Assembly (NCBI RefSeq): GCF_002863225.1
Contig: NZ_PKEK01000100.1
Location: 42,602-106,601, forward strand
Source of the DNA: Mycobacterium sp.
GTDB lineage: Bacteria > Actinomycetota > Actinomycetes > Mycobacteriales > Mycobacteriaceae
Length of the DNA stretch: 64,000 bases
Direction of reading: 5' to 3'
Below, piece after piece: positions 33,215-41,534 of this stretch. The stretch's first letter is position 1. Each line of letters opens with the position of its first letter. Under the pieces are notes generated by a model. That model worked only from the letters and a program-made list of their open reading frames with translations. It was not told the origin of the DNA and made no database searches. A program made the translations under genes and the position numbers.

Positions 33215-34774
33215 ATGACCAGGAGCGCCACGCTCGCCACGACGCTGATCGTGGTGACCGCACTGTTGACCGGTTGCGCGCCCGGTTTGGCCGCCAATCC
33301 GCGTTTCGCCACCAATGCCGGCGCCCGCCCGCAGGGCAAGGCGACCAAAACCACCACGCCCAACGGGCCGCCGCCGATCGCGAAGCCGAAGAACGAGTTG
33401 GCCTGGCACGACTGCACTTCCAAGGAATTCGTCCAAGCCGCCGCGCCGGCACCCGTCGGCGTCAAGCTGGACTGCGCGACATACGACGCCGACCTCGACC
33501 CGGTGAACGGTGCGGCCGGTTCGCTCAACATCGGTGTGGTTCGCGCCCGTTCGGCAGCGACGCCCGACGACGCCGGTCCGGTGGTGTTCACCACCGGTTC
33601 GGATCTGCCGTCGTCGCTGCAGCTGCCGGTGTGGTTGGCCCGTTCGGGCGCCGACGTGCTCAAGCGCCATCCCATCGTCGCCGTCGACCGGCGGGGCATG
33701 GGGACCTCGAGCCCGGTGGAGTGTCTCGAGCAGTTCGATCGCCAGGAAATCCACGACCAGGCGCAGTTCGAGGCCGGCAATGACCCGGTCGCCAATCTCG
33801 CGGACGTCGTGCAGACCTCGACGACGAGTTGCACCGACACCATCGCGCCCGGTGATTCGGCCTACGACAACACCCACGCAGCGACCGACATCGAACGGTT
33901 GCGCAGCATCTGGGACGTGCCGGCGCTGGCGCTGATCGGCGTCGGCAACGGGGCGCAGGTGGCGCTGTCGTATGCGGGCTCGCACGCGGACAAGGTCGCC
34001 AGGCTGGTCCTGGACTCCCCGGTGGCCCTGGGAGTGGGCGCCGAGGCCGCGGCCGAGCAGAAGGTCAAGGGGCAGCAGGCGGCCCTGGACGCCTTCGCTG
34101 CCCAGTGCGTGGCGGTGAATTGCCCGCTGGGGCCCGACCCGAAGGGCGCGGTGAGCGAGTTGCTGGCCGACGCCAAGGCCGGGCACGGCCCCGCTGGCGC
34201 GTCGGTCGCGTCGATCGTCAGCGCGATCAGCACCTCGCTCGGCTACCCCACCGGAGACCGGGTCGGGACCACCAACGATCTGGCCGCCGCGCTGGCCAGC
34301 GCCCGGTCGGGCGACACTAATCTGCTGGCCGGGCTGATCAACCGGGCCGAAGGCACCACCGGCACCGACGGCCAGTTCGTCAACACCTGCAGCGACGCGG
34401 TCAACCGGCCCACCCCTGATCGGATCCGCGAGCTGGTGGTCGCCTGGGCGAAGCTCTACCCCCAATTCGGAGTCGTCGGCGCGCTCAATCTGGTCAAATG
34501 CGTCTCGTGGCCCAGCACGACACCGCCTCAGCCGCCGAAGAAGCTCGCGTTCAACGTGCTGCTGATGGGCGTTCAGGACGACCCGATCGTCGGGTCGGAA
34601 GGCGTGTCCGCCACTGCCGCCACCATCATCAACGCCACCGCGGCCAGCAAGCGCGTGATGTGGCAGGGCATCGGCCACGGCGCCAGCATCTACTCGTCGT
34701 GCACGGTGCCGCCGTTGGTCGGCTACCTCGACAGCGGCACGTTGCCGGCCACCGACACCTACTGTCCAGCCTGA
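33215..34774 (+). CDS. secreted lipoprotein of the TAP/SlpD-like alpha/beta hydrolase family, probably catalytically inactive
   Basis: 519 residues. The signal peptide ends with LLTGC (lipobox). Alpha/beta hydrolase core: FTTGSDLPSSLQLPVWLA, PIVAVDRRGMGTSSP, and a C-terminal TAP-type cap with LLMGVQDDPIVG and GIGHGASIYSSC. At the nucleophile elbow the sequence is LIGVGNGAQVALSYAG, so the Ser of GxSxG is replaced by Gly. From memory, the M. tuberculosis counterpart (Rv2672) shows the same change. A binding or scaffold role is therefore more likely than proteolysis. A GTG nine bases upstream is an alternative start. Confidence 0.85.
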   Translation: MTRSATLATTLIVVTALLTGCAPGLAANPRFATNAGARPQGKATKTTTPNGPPPIAKPKNELAWHDCTSKEFVQAAAPAPVGVKLDCATYDADLDPVNGAAGSLNIGVVRARSAATPDDAGPVVFTTGSDLPSSLQLPVWLARSGADVLKRHPIVAVDRRGMGTSSPVECLEQFDRQEIHDQAQFEAGNDPVANLADVVQTSTTSCTDTIAPGDSAYDNTHAATDIERLRSIWDVPALALIGVGNGAQVALSYAGSHADKVARLVLDSPVALGVGAEAAAEQKVKGQQAALDAFAAQCVAVNCPLGPDPKGAVSELLADAKAGHGPAGASVASIVSAISTSLGYPTGDRVGTTNDLAAALASARSGDTNLLAGLINRAEGTTGTDGQFVNTCSDAVNRPTPDRIRELVVAWAKLYPQFGVVGALNLVKCVSWPSTTPPQPPKKLAFNVLLMGVQDDPIVGSEGVSATAATIINATAASKRVMWQGIGHGASIYSSCTVPPLVGYLDSGTLPATDTYCPA

Positions 34775-34800
34775 TTCAGCCCGCCTTATAAAGTGCGCTC

Positions 34801-35040
34801 GTGACCCGCGCCACGACGATGCAGAGCGAGACGACGAGCGATGAGGAGGAGTGGCGCAAATGACCCGCGCCACGACGATGCAGAGCGAAACGGCGAGCGA
34901 TGAGGAGGAGTGGCGCAGATGAGCCGCGCCACGACGATGCAGAGCGAGACGACGAGCGATGAGGAGGAGTGGCGCAAATGACCCGCGCCACGACGATGCA
35001 GAGCGAGACGACGAGCGATGAGGAGGAGTGGCGCCCGTGA
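34801..35040 (+). repeat. four-copy 59-bp MIRU-like tandem array with chained micro-ORFs
   Basis: Four near-identical 59-base units (starting TGACCCGCGCC or TGAGCCGCGCC at 34802, 34861, 34920 and 34979). Each unit contains ACGATGCAGAGCGA and GATGAGGAGGAGTGGCGC, the hallmarks of mycobacterial interspersed repetitive units. Each encodes a 20-residue peptide beginning (M/V)-T/S-R-A-T-T-M-Q and ending E-E-E-W-R. The stop of each overlaps the start of the next as ATGA; the last stop overlaps the aftC GTG as GTGA. Each unit ends in its own GAGGAGGAG Shine-Dalgarno. Confidence 0.92.
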
Positions 35041-36332
35041 CTGACGTCGACTCCCAACGCGGCGGGGTGCGCAGTTGGGCGCAGACCATTTTCGCTCCGC
35101 GCACCACGGCCCCAAGCACCGCGACCGTGCTGCGCTCCGCGCTGTGGCCGGTGGCCATCCTGGCGGTCATCCACCGCACGATCGTGGTCACCACCAACGG
35201 CAACATCACCGACGACTTCAAGCCGGTCTACCGCGCGGTGCTGAATTTCCGGCGCGGCTGGGACATCTACAACGAGCACTTCGACTACGTCGACCCGCAC
35301 TACCTGTACTTCCCCGGCGGCACGCTGATCATGGCGCCGTTCGGCTACCTGCCTTTCGCCGAGTCGCGTTACCTGTTCATCGCGATCAACAGCGCCGCGA
35401 TCGTGCTGGCGGGGTACTTGCTGTTGCGGATGTTCAAGTTCAGTCTGACGTCGGTCGCGGCCCCGGCCCTGCTGCTGGCGATGTTCTGCACCGAATCAGT
35501 AACCAACACACTGGTATTCACCAACATCAACGGCTGCGTCCTGCTGGCGGAAGTGTTGTTCCTACGCTGGCTGCTCGACGGCCGGACAAGCCGGCAATGG
35601 TGGGCCGGACTCGTCGTCGGCCTGACCTTCACGCTGAAGCCCGCACTGGCGCCGCTGCTGTTGCTGCCATTGCTGAACCGTCAATGGCGGACCCTGGTGC
35701 CGGCCACCGTGGTACCGATCGTGGTCAATGCGGCCGCTTTTCCGTTGATCAGCCATCCGATGGATTTCTTCAACCGCACGCTGCCCTACATCCTGGGCGT
35801 CCGCGATTATTTCAACAGTTCGATCGAGGGCAACGGCGTCTACTTCGGGCTGCCGTTCTGGCTGATTCACCTGTTGCGAATCCTGTTCACGCTGTTGGCC
35901 GTTGGCAGCCTGTGGCTGCTGTACCGCTACTACCGGACCCGCGACCCGCTGTTCTGGTTCACCACATCCTCGGGTGTGCTGCTGCTGTGGTCGTGGTTGG
36001 TCCTGGCCCTGGCCCAGGGCTACTACTCGATGATGTTGTTCCCGTTCCTGATGACGGTGGTGCTGCGCAACTCGGTGATCCGAAACTGGCCGGCCTGGCT
36101 GGGCATCTACGGATTCCTGACCATGGACCGTTGGCTGCTGTTCAACTGGATGAACGTCGGTCGGCCGCTGGAGTACCTCAAGATCACCTATGGCTGGTCG
36201 CTGCTGCTGATCGTCGTGTTCAGCGTGCTGTATTTCCGCTACCGCGACGCCAAGGCCGAAAACCGCTTGGACGAGGGCATCGACCCGGTCTGGGTGACGT
36301 CTTCCCAACCTCGCGCTAGCTTGGTGACATGA
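35037..36332 (+). CDS. aftC: alpha-(1->3)-arabinofuranosyltransferase AftC
   Basis: Adds the alpha-1,3 branch in arabinogalactan and lipoarabinomannan from decaprenyl-phospho-arabinose. It is a 431-residue GT-C membrane glycosyltransferase with about ten transmembrane helices. The loop acidic motif TTNGNITDDFKPVYRA and the conserved RRGWDIYNEHFDYVDPHY segment are present, and the rest agrees with remembered M. tuberculosis Rv2673. GTG 35037 is chosen because it overlaps the last micro-ORF stop of the repeat array (GTGA), which supplies the ribosome-binding site. Its own stop overlaps msrB as ATGA. Confidence 0.95.
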   Translation: MTDVDSQRGGVRSWAQTIFAPRTTAPSTATVLRSALWPVAILAVIHRTIVVTTNGNITDDFKPVYRAVLNFRRGWDIYNEHFDYVDPHYLYFPGGTLIMAPFGYLPFAESRYLFIAINSAAIVLAGYLLLRMFKFSLTSVAAPALLLAMFCTESVTNTLVFTNINGCVLLAEVLFLRWLLDGRTSRQWWAGLVVGLTFTLKPALAPLLLLPLLNRQWRTLVPATVVPIVVNAAAFPLISHPMDFFNRTLPYILGVRDYFNSSIEGNGVYFGLPFWLIHLLRILFTLLAVGSLWLLYRYYRTRDPLFWFTTSSGVLLLWSWLVLALAQGYYSMMLFPFLMTVVLRNSVIRNWPAWLGIYGFLTMDRWLLFNWMNVGRPLEYLKITYGWSLLLIVVFSVLYFRYRDAKAENRLDEGIDPVWVTSSQPRASLVT

Positions 36333-36748
36333 CCTCTTCACCGGCGCCGAAGGTGCAGCTCAGTGACGACGAATGGCGCAAGAAGCTCAACCCCCAGGAG
36401 TTCGACGTGCTGCGCCGCGCCGGCACCGAGCGACCGTTCGTCGGTGAATACACCGACACCAAAACCGAAGGCGTCTATCAATGCCGGGCCTGCGGAGCCG
36501 AGTTGTTCCGCAGCACTGAGAAATTCGAATCCCATTGCGGCTGGCCGTCGTTCTTCGACCCGGCGGACTCCGACGCGGTGATTCTGCGTCCCGACCACTC
36601 GCTGGGTGCCATCCGCGTCGAGGTGTTGTGCGCCAACTGCCACTCCCACCTGGGCCACGTTTTCGAGGGCGAGGGCTACCCGACCCCGACGGATCAGCGT
36701 TACTGCATCAACTCGATTTCGCTGCGCCTGGTCCCGGCCGGTTCCTGA
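36329..36748 (+). CDS. msrB: peptide-methionine (R)-S-oxide reductase MsrB
   Basis: Reduces R-methionine sulfoxide in proteins with thioredoxin. 139 residues. The zinc-binding CxxC pairs are CRACGAE and CANCHSH; HLGHVFEG follows. The catalytic Cys is in RYCINSISL. ESHCGWPSFF is the canonical substrate-pocket motif and includes a potential resolving Cys. The ATG overlaps the aftC stop (ATGA). Confidence 0.96.
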   Translation: MTSSPAPKVQLSDDEWRKKLNPQEFDVLRRAGTERPFVGEYTDTKTEGVYQCRACGAELFRSTEKFESHCGWPSFFDPADSDAVILRPDHSLGAIRVEVLCANCHSHLGHVFEGEGYPTPTDQRYCINSISLRLVPAGS

Positions 36749-36766
36749 CCTTCGCCCGATCAGCGG

Positions 36767-37480
36767 ATGCCCGCCAATCCCGATCCCGGGCTGCTCGACG
36801 ACCCCGTCTGGCATGCCCTGACGGGACCACATCGCCGATTCGCGACAAGCGTCACCCAACCGGCGCGGGCCTACCGATACCCCGTCGATGTGGCGCCTTT
36901 CGGCGCCCTGCGCGACGCTGACGATGGCCAGGCCTGGGCGGAACTCGCCGAACTGTCCGGACCTGACGGCCGCGCGGCCCTCGAAGCTCCGGACGTGGTC
37001 GGCGTTCCACAGGGGTGGACGGTGGTCACGGTGTTTCCGATCGCGCAGATGATCGCGCCTTCGGTCGCCCTCGCCGCCGCTTCTTGGACGGATTCCGTTG
37101 TGCCGCTGGACAAGCGCGATGCCGCGGAAATGGTGAAGCTGGCCGAACTCACCCGGCCGGGTCCGTTTTCGCTCTCGACCGTAGAGTTGGGCGGCTACCT
37201 TGGTGTTCGGCGCGGCAGACAGTTGGTCGCGATGGCCGGACGGCGTATGCACCTCCCCGGCTGGATCGAGATCAGCGCGGTATGCACTCACCCGGACCAT
37301 CGCGGCCAAGGCCTGTCCCGGTTGCTGATGGCCGGCGTCGAGGCGGCGATCCGGCAGGAAGGTCAGCGCGCGTTCCTGCACGTGCTGCACGAAAACACCC
37401 GCGCCATAAGCCTTTATCGCGGGCTGGGCTTCACCGTCCGCGCCGAGATGGCGATGACCGTGGTCCGCCCGGTGGGCTAG
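36767..37480 (+). CDS. GNAT-family N-acetyltransferase (FR47-like)
   Basis: 237 residues. The C-terminal half is a GNAT domain: IEISAVCTHPDHRGQGLSRL (motif A with HRGQGLS binding acetyl-CoA) and HVLHENTRAISLYRGLGFTV (motif B). The N-terminal half (residues 1-110) has no recognised catalytic motif and resembles the N-part of FR47-like proteins. It lies 18 bases after msrB, likely in the same transcript, and its 3' end overlaps the convergent methyltransferase gene by 4 bases. Acceptor unknown. Confidence 0.9.
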   Translation: MPANPDPGLLDDPVWHALTGPHRRFATSVTQPARAYRYPVDVAPFGALRDADDGQAWAELAELSGPDGRAALEAPDVVGVPQGWTVVTVFPIAQMIAPSVALAAASWTDSVVPLDKRDAAEMVKLAELTRPGPFSLSTVELGGYLGVRRGRQLVAMAGRRMHLPGWIEISAVCTHPDHRGQGLSRLLMAGVEAAIRQEGQRAFLHVLHENTRAISLYRGLGFTVRAEMAMTVVRPVG

Positions 37481-38226
37481 TCCACCCGGGTGGCGTGCAC
37501 TTCCCAGAACGGGGCGTGCACGCGGCCGTCGGTCAGCCACGGCTCGATGGCACGGAAGCGTTCGGCCACGGCGTCCATCTGGTCCGCCCGCTCCGGGGCG
37601 CGCCGCCGCATCTCCTCGAAATTGTCCGAGCTCATATTGATCTGGTAGGTCGTCGGCCCCAGGTAGGTGATGTCCCATCCGGCGTTCGGTAGCACATCGC
37701 GAAAGTCGGACTCCGACAGCGACCGGGGCATGAAGAACCCGTTCACGTTGCCGACACCGAACTCGAACATGTACAGCCGAGCACCGGGTTTCGTTGCCCG
37801 GTGCAGCGCCCGCGCATACGACCGCTGCAGTTCTGGTTCCGTCGAAAAGGTATGGTAGAAGGCGCAATCGACCACGGTGTCGAACCGAGCGTCCAGCCCG
37901 TCGAGCTTGGTCGCATCGGCCAATTGGAAGTTCACCGAGACCCCGGCCTTTTGCGCGTTCTCCCGGGCCCGTTCCAGGGCGGTCTCCGAGCCGTCGATCC
38001 CGGTGGCCGAATAGCCTTGTGAGGCAAGGTAGATCGCGTGGTGGCCGGGCCCGGTGCCCGGGTCGAGAACTTCGCCTTTGATGGCACCCAGCGCAACCAG
38101 TTGTCGCACCACCGGCTGCGGGCCGCCGATGTCCCACGGTGTGGCGGCCGGCAGGCCGTGCGCGACACGTTGGTCGCGGTACATCTCCTCGAACCGGGCG
38201 GGGTCGGTCGGATCGAGCGTCGTCAT
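37477..38226 (-). CDS. SAM-dependent methyltransferase (class I)
   Basis: 249 residues from the ATG at 38226 (MTTLDPTDPARFEEMY). Class I motifs are present: GEVLDPGTGPGHHAIYLASQ (motif I, with GTGPG), ATGIDGSE (acidic end of strand 2) and FDTVVDCAFYHTF. It follows chdC in the haem gene cluster, at the remembered position of M. tuberculosis Rv2675c, so a tetrapyrrole connection is possible but unproven. The frame remains open 18 codons upstream through a MIRU-like element to ATG 38280, which would add an acidic MTTAGDDSERSDEDERRQ leader. Confidence 0.9.
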   Translation of the reverse strand: MTTLDPTDPARFEEMYRDQRVAHGLPAATPWDIGGPQPVVRQLVALGAIKGEVLDPGTGPGHHAIYLASQGYSATGIDGSETALERARENAQKAGVSVNFQLADATKLDGLDARFDTVVDCAFYHTFSTEPELQRSYARALHRATKPGARLYMFEFGVGNVNGFFMPRSLSESDFRDVLPNAGWDITYLGPTTYQINMSSDNFEEMRRRAPERADQMDAVAERFRAIEPWLTDGRVHAPFWEVHATRVD

Positions 38227-38280
38227 CTGGCGCCGCTCATCCTCATCGCTACGCTCTGAATCGTCACCGGCGGTTGTCAT
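38227..38280 (-). repeat. 54-bp MIRU-like element between chdC and methyltransferase
   Basis: On the minus strand this reads ATGACAACCGCCGGTGACGA, then TTCAGAGCGTAGCGATGAGG, then ATGAGCGGCGCCAG, a clear relative of the 53-bp MIRU consensus (GACGATGCAGAGCG, GATGAGGAGGAGCGGCGCC). Its length is a multiple of three, so unlike the other copies it does not end in a stop but reads in frame into the methyltransferase. It supplies a GAGGATGAG ribosome site before ATG 38226. Confidence 0.8.
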
Positions 38281-38302
38281 GTCTCCCCCTTCGTCGCTGA
38301 GC

Positions 38303-38998
38303 TCAGGGCAGCGAATTCACCAACTGCTCGACCGGCACCCGCGGCCCGGTGAAGAACGGCGTCTCCTCGCGGGTGTGCCGCCGCGCGTCGGTGGCCCGCA
38401 ACTCGCGCATCAGGTCGACGATGCGGTGCAACTCCGGCGCTTCGAACGCCAGCAGCCACTCATAGTCGCCGAGCGCGAAGGCCGGCACGGTGTTCGCCCG
38501 GACGTCCTTGTATTCGCGGGCCGCCATGCCGTGTTCGGCCAGCATGCGTCGACGCTCCTCGTCGGGCAGCAGATACCACTCGAGGGACCGCACGAACGGG
38601 TAGACGCAGATGTAGTTGCCGGGTTCTTCGCCGGCCAGAAACGCCGGGATGTGGCTCTTGTTGAACTCGGCCGGGCGGTGCAGGGCGACACTGCTCCACA
38701 CCGGCGTCGACGCCCGGCCCAGCGCGGTGGTGCGGCGGAAGTCGGAGTAGGTGGCCTGCAACGCTTCGACGTGTTCGGCGTGCGTCCAGATCATGTAATC
38801 GGCATCAGCGCGCAGGCCGGCGACGTCGTAGAGGCCGCGGACCACGACACCGTGCTCCTCGCGCTGCTTGAAGAAGGTCGCGGTCTCGTCGACCAGTGCC
38901 GCGCGGTCGTCACCCAGTTCTCCGGCGCGCACCGAGAACACCGAGAACATCAGGTAACGGACGGTCGAGTTCAGGGCGTCGTAGTCCAGGCGTGCCAT
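38303..38998 (-). CDS. chdC: coproheme decarboxylase ChdC (HemQ)
   Basis: Last step of the coproporphyrin-dependent haem pathway: oxidative decarboxylation of coproheme III to haem b. 231 residues of the chlorite-dismutase-like fold. Typical parts are YLMFSVFSVRAGELG, ADADYMIWTHAEHVEALQ, EPGNYICVYPFVRSLEWYLL (with the conserved Tyr region), EERRRMLAEHG (proximal His region) and FALGDYEWLLAFEAPELH. It lies next to hemY and hemE on the same strand, with 5 bases to hemY. Confidence 0.95.
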   Translation of the reverse strand: MARLDYDALNSTVRYLMFSVFSVRAGELGDDRAALVDETATFFKQREEHGVVVRGLYDVAGLRADADYMIWTHAEHVEALQATYSDFRRTTALGRASTPVWSSVALHRPAEFNKSHIPAFLAGEEPGNYICVYPFVRSLEWYLLPDEERRRMLAEHGMAAREYKDVRANTVPAFALGDYEWLLAFEAPELHRIVDLMRELRATDARRHTREETPFFTGPRVPVEQLVNSLP

Positions 38999-39003
38999 GA
39001 GAA

Positions 39004-40377
39004 CTATCGTGCCACGGGCGTTTCGACCGCACGGACGGCGGCGGCAGCAGCCCGCCCGGCGCCCCCGACGCAGGCCGGAACCCCGATCCCGTCGAGGTAA
39101 CTACCGGCCACCTGGCAGGTGGGCGGCAGTCCGGCCCGCAGCTCCGCGATCACGTCCCGATGACCCGGCCCGTACTGGGGCATCGCATCCGGCCAGCGCT
39201 GGATGTGAACGTCCACCGGCTCGACCGCGAGCCCGAACACGGTCGACAGGTCCTCGATGCTCCAGGCCAGCAACTCGTCGTCGGAAGCACGGACCGCCAG
39301 GTCGTCACCGAAGCGTCCGAACGACAGCCGCAACAATTCCACGTCGGTGCGCCGGCCCCATTTCCGTGACGACAACGTGATTGCCTTGGCGTGCAAACGT
39401 TCTCCGCTGGCCACCAGCACCCCGGAGTTCTGCGGGAAGTCGATGCCGCGAGGCACGGCCATCGCCAGCACCGCCGAGGAGGCACTCTCGATCCGCCCGG
39501 CGGCCGCCGCGGTGCGCGGCGCGACGCGCTCGACCAGTCGGGCGAGGCGTGCGGCCGGGACGGCGAAGATCACCGCATCGGCCGTCCACTCCCCGCCGAG
39601 CTCGTCCCGCAACGTCCAGCCCTGCGGTGCGGCGTCGATGCCGTCGATCGCGGCGTGCACCCAGTCGACTCGGCTGCGACGGACCAGCTCTTCGACCAGG
39701 ACGGTGTAGCCCCCGCCCACGGCACCGAAAATCGGGCCCGCGGTGGTGCTCGCCAGAGCCTGCTGGACCGCGTCGGTCACGCTCGTGGCACCGGCGTCGA
39801 GACCGGCCGCCAGCGTCGGCGCCGCGGCGCGGAGGCCGATGGTCGCCGCCGATCCGGCGTAGACCCCGCTGAGCATCGGGTCCACCGACCGCGCGACGAC
39901 CTGCTCGCCGAACCGGTCGAGGAGGAGTTCGGCAGCGGCAGGGTCGGCGCCGGGTTGCCAACTCAGCGGCCGATCAGCCTCGGCGGCGATCTTGGCGAGC
40001 GTGGCGTCGTTGACCAGACCGGCCATCGACTCCGCCGACGACGGGATGCCGATGAGCGTTCCGGTCGGCAGCGGATGTAACCGGTCCTGGCTGTAGATCA
40101 GCGGACGCGCGCCGGTGGTGCCCAGTTGCTCGTTCGCCAAGCCCAATTCGCCGAGCAATTCCGGTATTTCGGGCCTCCGCACCACGAATGCCTCGGCGCC
40201 GACATCGACGGCGACTCCGCCGACCCGCTCGGTGCGCAGCACACCGCCGAGCCGGTCTGACGGGTCGAACAGTGTGATGGTCGCGTCGTCACCGGCGTTC
40301 TGACGCAACCGGTAGGCCGCAGTCAGGCCGGAAATTCCGCCCCCGACAACACAATACGATCGCTTGGCCGAAGTCAT
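39004..40377 (-). CDS. hemY: coproporphyrinogen III/protoporphyrinogen oxidase (HemY/CgoX)
   Basis: FAD-dependent oxidase forming coproporphyrin III from coproporphyrinogen III in actinobacteria. 457 residues. FAD fingerprint CVVGGGISGLTAAYRLR at the N-terminus, LGGVLRTERVGGVAVDVGAE (GG motif), and a C-terminal FAD motif QVAGSYLDGIGVPACVGGAG. The pairing with chdC argues for coproporphyrinogen as the true substrate. The ATG at 40377 overlaps the hemE stop as ATGA. Confidence 0.95.
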   Translation of the reverse strand: MTSAKRSYCVVGGGISGLTAAYRLRQNAGDDATITLFDPSDRLGGVLRTERVGGVAVDVGAEAFVVRRPEIPELLGELGLANEQLGTTGARPLIYSQDRLHPLPTGTLIGIPSSAESMAGLVNDATLAKIAAEADRPLSWQPGADPAAAELLLDRFGEQVVARSVDPMLSGVYAGSAATIGLRAAAPTLAAGLDAGATSVTDAVQQALASTTAGPIFGAVGGGYTVLVEELVRRSRVDWVHAAIDGIDAAPQGWTLRDELGGEWTADAVIFAVPAARLARLVERVAPRTAAAAGRIESASSAVLAMAVPRGIDFPQNSGVLVASGERLHAKAITLSSRKWGRRTDVELLRLSFGRFGDDLAVRASDDELLAWSIEDLSTVFGLAVEPVDVHIQRWPDAMPQYGPGHRDVIAELRAGLPPTCQVAGSYLDGIGVPACVGGAGRAAAAAVRAVETPVAR

Positions 40378-41423
40378 AGCGAATGGATCAGCGCTACCAG
40401 GTCGGTGATGATGCCGGGGTTGGTTTCCGGCAGGACGCCGTGGCCGAGGTTGAAGACGTGTCCGGATGCACCGGCGTCCACAGCCCGTCTTCCGTCGTCG
40501 ACCACTGCGCGGGCGGCGTGTTCGACCGTCGGCCACCCGGCCAGTAACACCGCAGGATCGAGGTTGCCCTGCAACGCTTTTCCGGCCTCGACCCGGCCGG
40601 CCGCATCGACCAGTGATGTCCGCCAGTCGACGCCGACCACCGTCGCCCCAGCCGTCGACATCGCACCGAGCAGCTCGGCGGTGCCGACCCCGAAGTGGGT
40701 CATCGGGACACCACGGTCGGCCAGCGCGGCGAACACCCGCGAACTGTGCGGCAGCACCAGCCGGCGGTAGTCGGCCAGCGACAGCACGCCGGCCCAGGAG
40801 TCGAACACCTGGATCGCGTCCACCCCGGCGTCGAGCTGCACCCGCAGGAAGCCGATGGTCAGGTCGGTGAGCTTCTCCATCAACGAATGCCAGCACTGCG
40901 GCTCGGACAGCATCATCGCCTTGGTCTTGGCGTGGTTGCGACTCGGACCACCCTCGACCAGGTAGGACGCCAGCGTGAACGGTGCGCCGGCGAAGCCGAT
41001 CAGCGGCACCTGACCCAACTCGTGCACCAGCAGCGAGACCGCATCCGACACCGGTTGCACGCCGGCCGGATCGAGTGGTCGCAGAGCGTCTACGTCGGCC
41101 GCGGTGCGCACCGGCGCCGCGATCACCGGACCCACGTCGGGCACGATGTCCACGTCGACCCCCGCACCGCGCAGCGGAACAACGATGTCGGAGAACAGGA
41201 TTGCGGCGTCCACATCGTGGCGGCGGACCGGCTGCAGAGTGATCTCGGAGATCAGCTCGGCGTTGAAGCAGGCTTCCATCATGGTGTTCTGCTTGCGCAG
41301 CGCGCGGTACTCGGGCAGCGAGCGGCCGGCCTGGCGCATGAACCACACCGGCACCCGACTGGGCTTGCGGCCCGCGGCCGCGGCCAGATACGGCGACTCG
41401 GGAAGCGTGCGACGGTCACTCAT
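40374..41423 (-). CDS. hemE: uroporphyrinogen decarboxylase
   Basis: Decarboxylates uroporphyrinogen III to coproporphyrinogen III. 349 residues from ATG 41423 (MSDRRTLPESPYL). Signatures are PVWFMRQAGRSLPEYR, the catalytic-Asp segment AAILFSDIVVPL, GFAGAPFTLASYLVEGG, and the C-terminal GHVFNLGHGVLPET. Two in-frame starts a little upstream (41429, 41441) are alternatives. First gene of the hemE-hemY-chdC-methyltransferase operon, divergent from the enoyl-CoA hydratase gene. Confidence 0.96.
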   Translation of the reverse strand: MSDRRTLPESPYLAAAAGRKPSRVPVWFMRQAGRSLPEYRALRKQNTMMEACFNAELISEITLQPVRRHDVDAAILFSDIVVPLRGAGVDVDIVPDVGPVIAAPVRTAADVDALRPLDPAGVQPVSDAVSLLVHELGQVPLIGFAGAPFTLASYLVEGGPSRNHAKTKAMMLSEPQCWHSLMEKLTDLTIGFLRVQLDAGVDAIQVFDSWAGVLSLADYRRLVLPHSSRVFAALADRGVPMTHFGVGTAELLGAMSTAGATVVGVDWRTSLVDAAGRVEAGKALQGNLDPAVLLAGWPTVEHAARAVVDDGRRAVDAGASGHVFNLGHGVLPETNPGIITDLVALIHSL

Positions 41424-41534
41424 CAGCATCAATGCTGCCACGACCGGCTGAGTGACGGGTGCGGCGGGCAGCGCGGCGCCCCGTGCGTAACCTCGTCGTC
41501 GGTAATGACAATGCGCCAGTCGTCAGGAGCCCGG

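Noticed and set aside
34801..35040. CRISPR array
   Set aside because: Repeats are directly abutting with no spacers, and match MIRU sequence; no cas genes.
33107..35221. 704-codon minus-strand open frame across the Rv2672-type gene and the MIRU array
   Set aside because: Arises from high GC and the repeat array on the opposite strand; low-complexity Ser/Leu/Arg repeats there are complement of the MIRU units.
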